Shown here one piece after another: positions 4,817 to 5,810 of a stretch of DNA of 5,810 nt. Position numbers and translations under genes: made by a program. Under the pieces are notes generated by a model, which ran no database searches, was not told the DNA's origin, and saw only the letters and a list, made by a program, of their open reading frames with translations. The stretch is from Methanomassiliicoccus sp. (GTDB taxonomy: Archaea > Thermoplasmatota > Thermoplasmata > Methanomassiliicoccales > JACIVX01), in the NCBI GenBank assembly GCA_020725985.1, contig DYTM01000083.1, positions 1 to 5,810 on the forward strand. Direction: 5' to 3'. The first letter of the stretch is position 1. Every line of letters begins with the position of its first letter.

Positions 4817-5810
4817 GATCGCCGTCACGCTGATCAGCTCGATCAAGCAGTTCTACCGCAGCAAGTCCTCGGTCTTCTGGACGATCGCATTCCCTGTGCT
4901 CCTCATTCTTATCTTCGGAGCGATCTTCAGCGGAACGGGCGGGGGGAGCTACACCCTTCATGTCCAGGATCAGTCGGACAGCTTCGCCTCCCAATCCTTC
5001 CTCGATGCCCTCAACCGGACGGGATCGATCAGCATCGTGGACATAGACAGGAATGCTGACATCGACGCATACATCAAGGAGAACAGTCCGACCGCCGTCC
5101 TCATCATTCCGGAGAACTTCCAGGCGGCCTTCCTGCCCGGGGCAGCAAACAACACAACGCAGCTCGAGCTCAGGGTGGACCCGACGAGCTCCTCCGCGAA
5201 CGTGATCATGAGTATCGTCATGTCGATCAACAACCACCTCAACCTGGCGATCGCCCACGGGGGAGAGGTGATCACGATGCGGCAGGGGGACATCGCGGCG
5301 GAGGAGTTCAAGTTCATCGACTTCTTCCTTCCCGGAATTGTCGCCCTGACAACGATGACCACGACGATCTTCTGGACCGTTGACATCCAGGCCCGCTACA
5401 GGGAGAATGGCATATTCAAGAAGCTCATGACCACCCCGCTCACCAGGATGGAGTGGCTCGCCACCCAGATAATCTGGCAGCTGATCGTCGTGTTCATATC
5501 GATCGCCGCGATCGTGGTGGTAGGCGTTCTTGCATACGGGGTCACGCTCATCCTCGACCCGATCTCGATTGTGATGGTCGTACTCGCAAGCGCGCTCTTC
5601 TCGTCGATGGGCATGATCCTCGCAAGGTTCATCAAGGAGCCAGAGACTGCCGGAACCGCGGCGAATGCGATCACCTTCCCGATGATGTTCCTCTCTGGAA
5701 CATTCTTCCCGCTCGAGATGATGCCGGACTGGCTGCAGGGAGTTGCTACGGTACTGCCCCTCACCTACGTGAACAACGGTCTGAGGGACTCGATGGTCTA
5801 CGGGAACACC
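4806..5810 (+). CDS. ABC-2 type transporter permease, DrrB-like (partial, cut by window edge)
   Basis: The frame opens at the ATG at 4806 and stays open for 335 codons to the right edge, so the C-terminus is missing, probably a few tens of residues. Layout is that of ABC-2 membrane proteins: a short basic N-terminus, first membrane segment at about 23-43, an extracytoplasmic domain at about 44-168, then segments near 171-192, 223-247, 252-273 and 287-304. Family signatures are the cytoplasmic loop YRENGIFKKLMTTPLTRMEW (198-217), which contacts the ATPase, and FLSGTFFPLEMMPDWL followed by PLTYVNNGLRDS (295-329). It partners the ATPase at 3881-4816, with which it overlaps and is surely co-translated. 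Substrate unknown; multidrug or lipid-like export is the usual range for the family. Confidence 0.95.
   Translation, partial: MANRIAVTLISSIKQFYRSKSSVFWTIAFPVLLILIFGAIFSGTGGGSYTLHVQDQSDSFASQSFLDALNRTGSISIVDIDRNADIDAYIKENSPTAVLIIPENFQAAFLPGAANNTTQLELRVDPTSSSANVIMSIVMSINNHLNLAIAHGGEVITMRQGDIAAEEFKFIDFFLPGIVALTTMTTTIFWTVDIQARYRENGIFKKLMTTPLTRMEWLATQIIWQLIVVFISIAAIVVVGVLAYGVTLILDPISIVMVVLASALFSSMGMILARFIKEPETAGTAANAITFPMMFLSGTFFPLEMMPDWLQGVATVLPLTYVNNGLRDSMVYGNT

Noticed and set aside
4223..4846. Minus-strand open frame of 207 codons
   Set aside because: It runs antisense to the ABC ATPase, whose motifs are unmistakable; no recognisable domain.
5396..5764. Minus-strand open frame of 122 codons
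   Set aside because: It is antisense to the permease membrane segments, which have clear ABC-2 signatures.
1..5810. CRISPR arrays, tRNA or rRNA genes, insertion sequences
   Set aside because: No spaced direct repeats, cloverleaf-like segments, transposase motifs or terminal inverted repeats were seen on either strand.

Overview
This window is most likely from an archaeon with a GC-rich genome. Four things point that way: a clean BRE/TATA-type promoter ahead of the ABC-transporter genes, weaker TATA-like boxes on the other strand, strong Shine-Dalgarno sites of the GGAGG and GGGGGTGA type, and a tungsten-type aldehyde:ferredoxin oxidoreductase (AOR) grouped with cofactor genes. The exact lineage cannot be read from the sequence; a Thermoplasmatota-like or other anaerobic archaeon is a guess. 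A bacterial origin is not fully excluded.

Left two thirds (about 75-3654, minus strand): a cluster read right to left. It runs AOR (stop at 1924), a canonical MoaD-like small protein ending in Gly-Gly (1585-1863), two tandem MoaD-like paralogs that lack Gly-Gly and share a Phe-Pro-Lys-Asn-Met tail (1311-1571 and 942-1220), then an E1-like ThiF/MoeB/HesA adenylating enzyme (75-827). Gaps are 60, 13, 90 and 114 bases. The simplest reading is a module that makes or loads the tungsto/molybdopterin cofactor for the AOR. In that reading the E1 enzyme activates the Gly-Gly MoaD, and the two tail-less proteins do something else, perhaps structural or regulatory. That last role is inference.

Middle (3655-3880): a divergent intergenic region. 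It holds a convincing archaeal promoter pointing right (TATA 3825-3832) and a weaker one pointing left (3691-3700). The AOR start is ambiguous: family similarity and the Shine-Dalgarno both point to an ACG codon at 3652-3654, while the first conventional start is the ATG at 3630.

Right (3881-5810, plus strand): a two-gene ABC-2 type export system. A DrrA-like ATPase (3881-4816) overlaps by 11 bases a DrrB-like permease (4806 onward) that runs off the window edge. Nothing in the sequence links it functionally to the AOR cluster. No RNA genes, CRISPR arrays, insertion sequences or long repeats were seen. The most unusual content is the pair of tail-less MoaD paralogs beside AOR and a Cys-lacking E1 enzyme.
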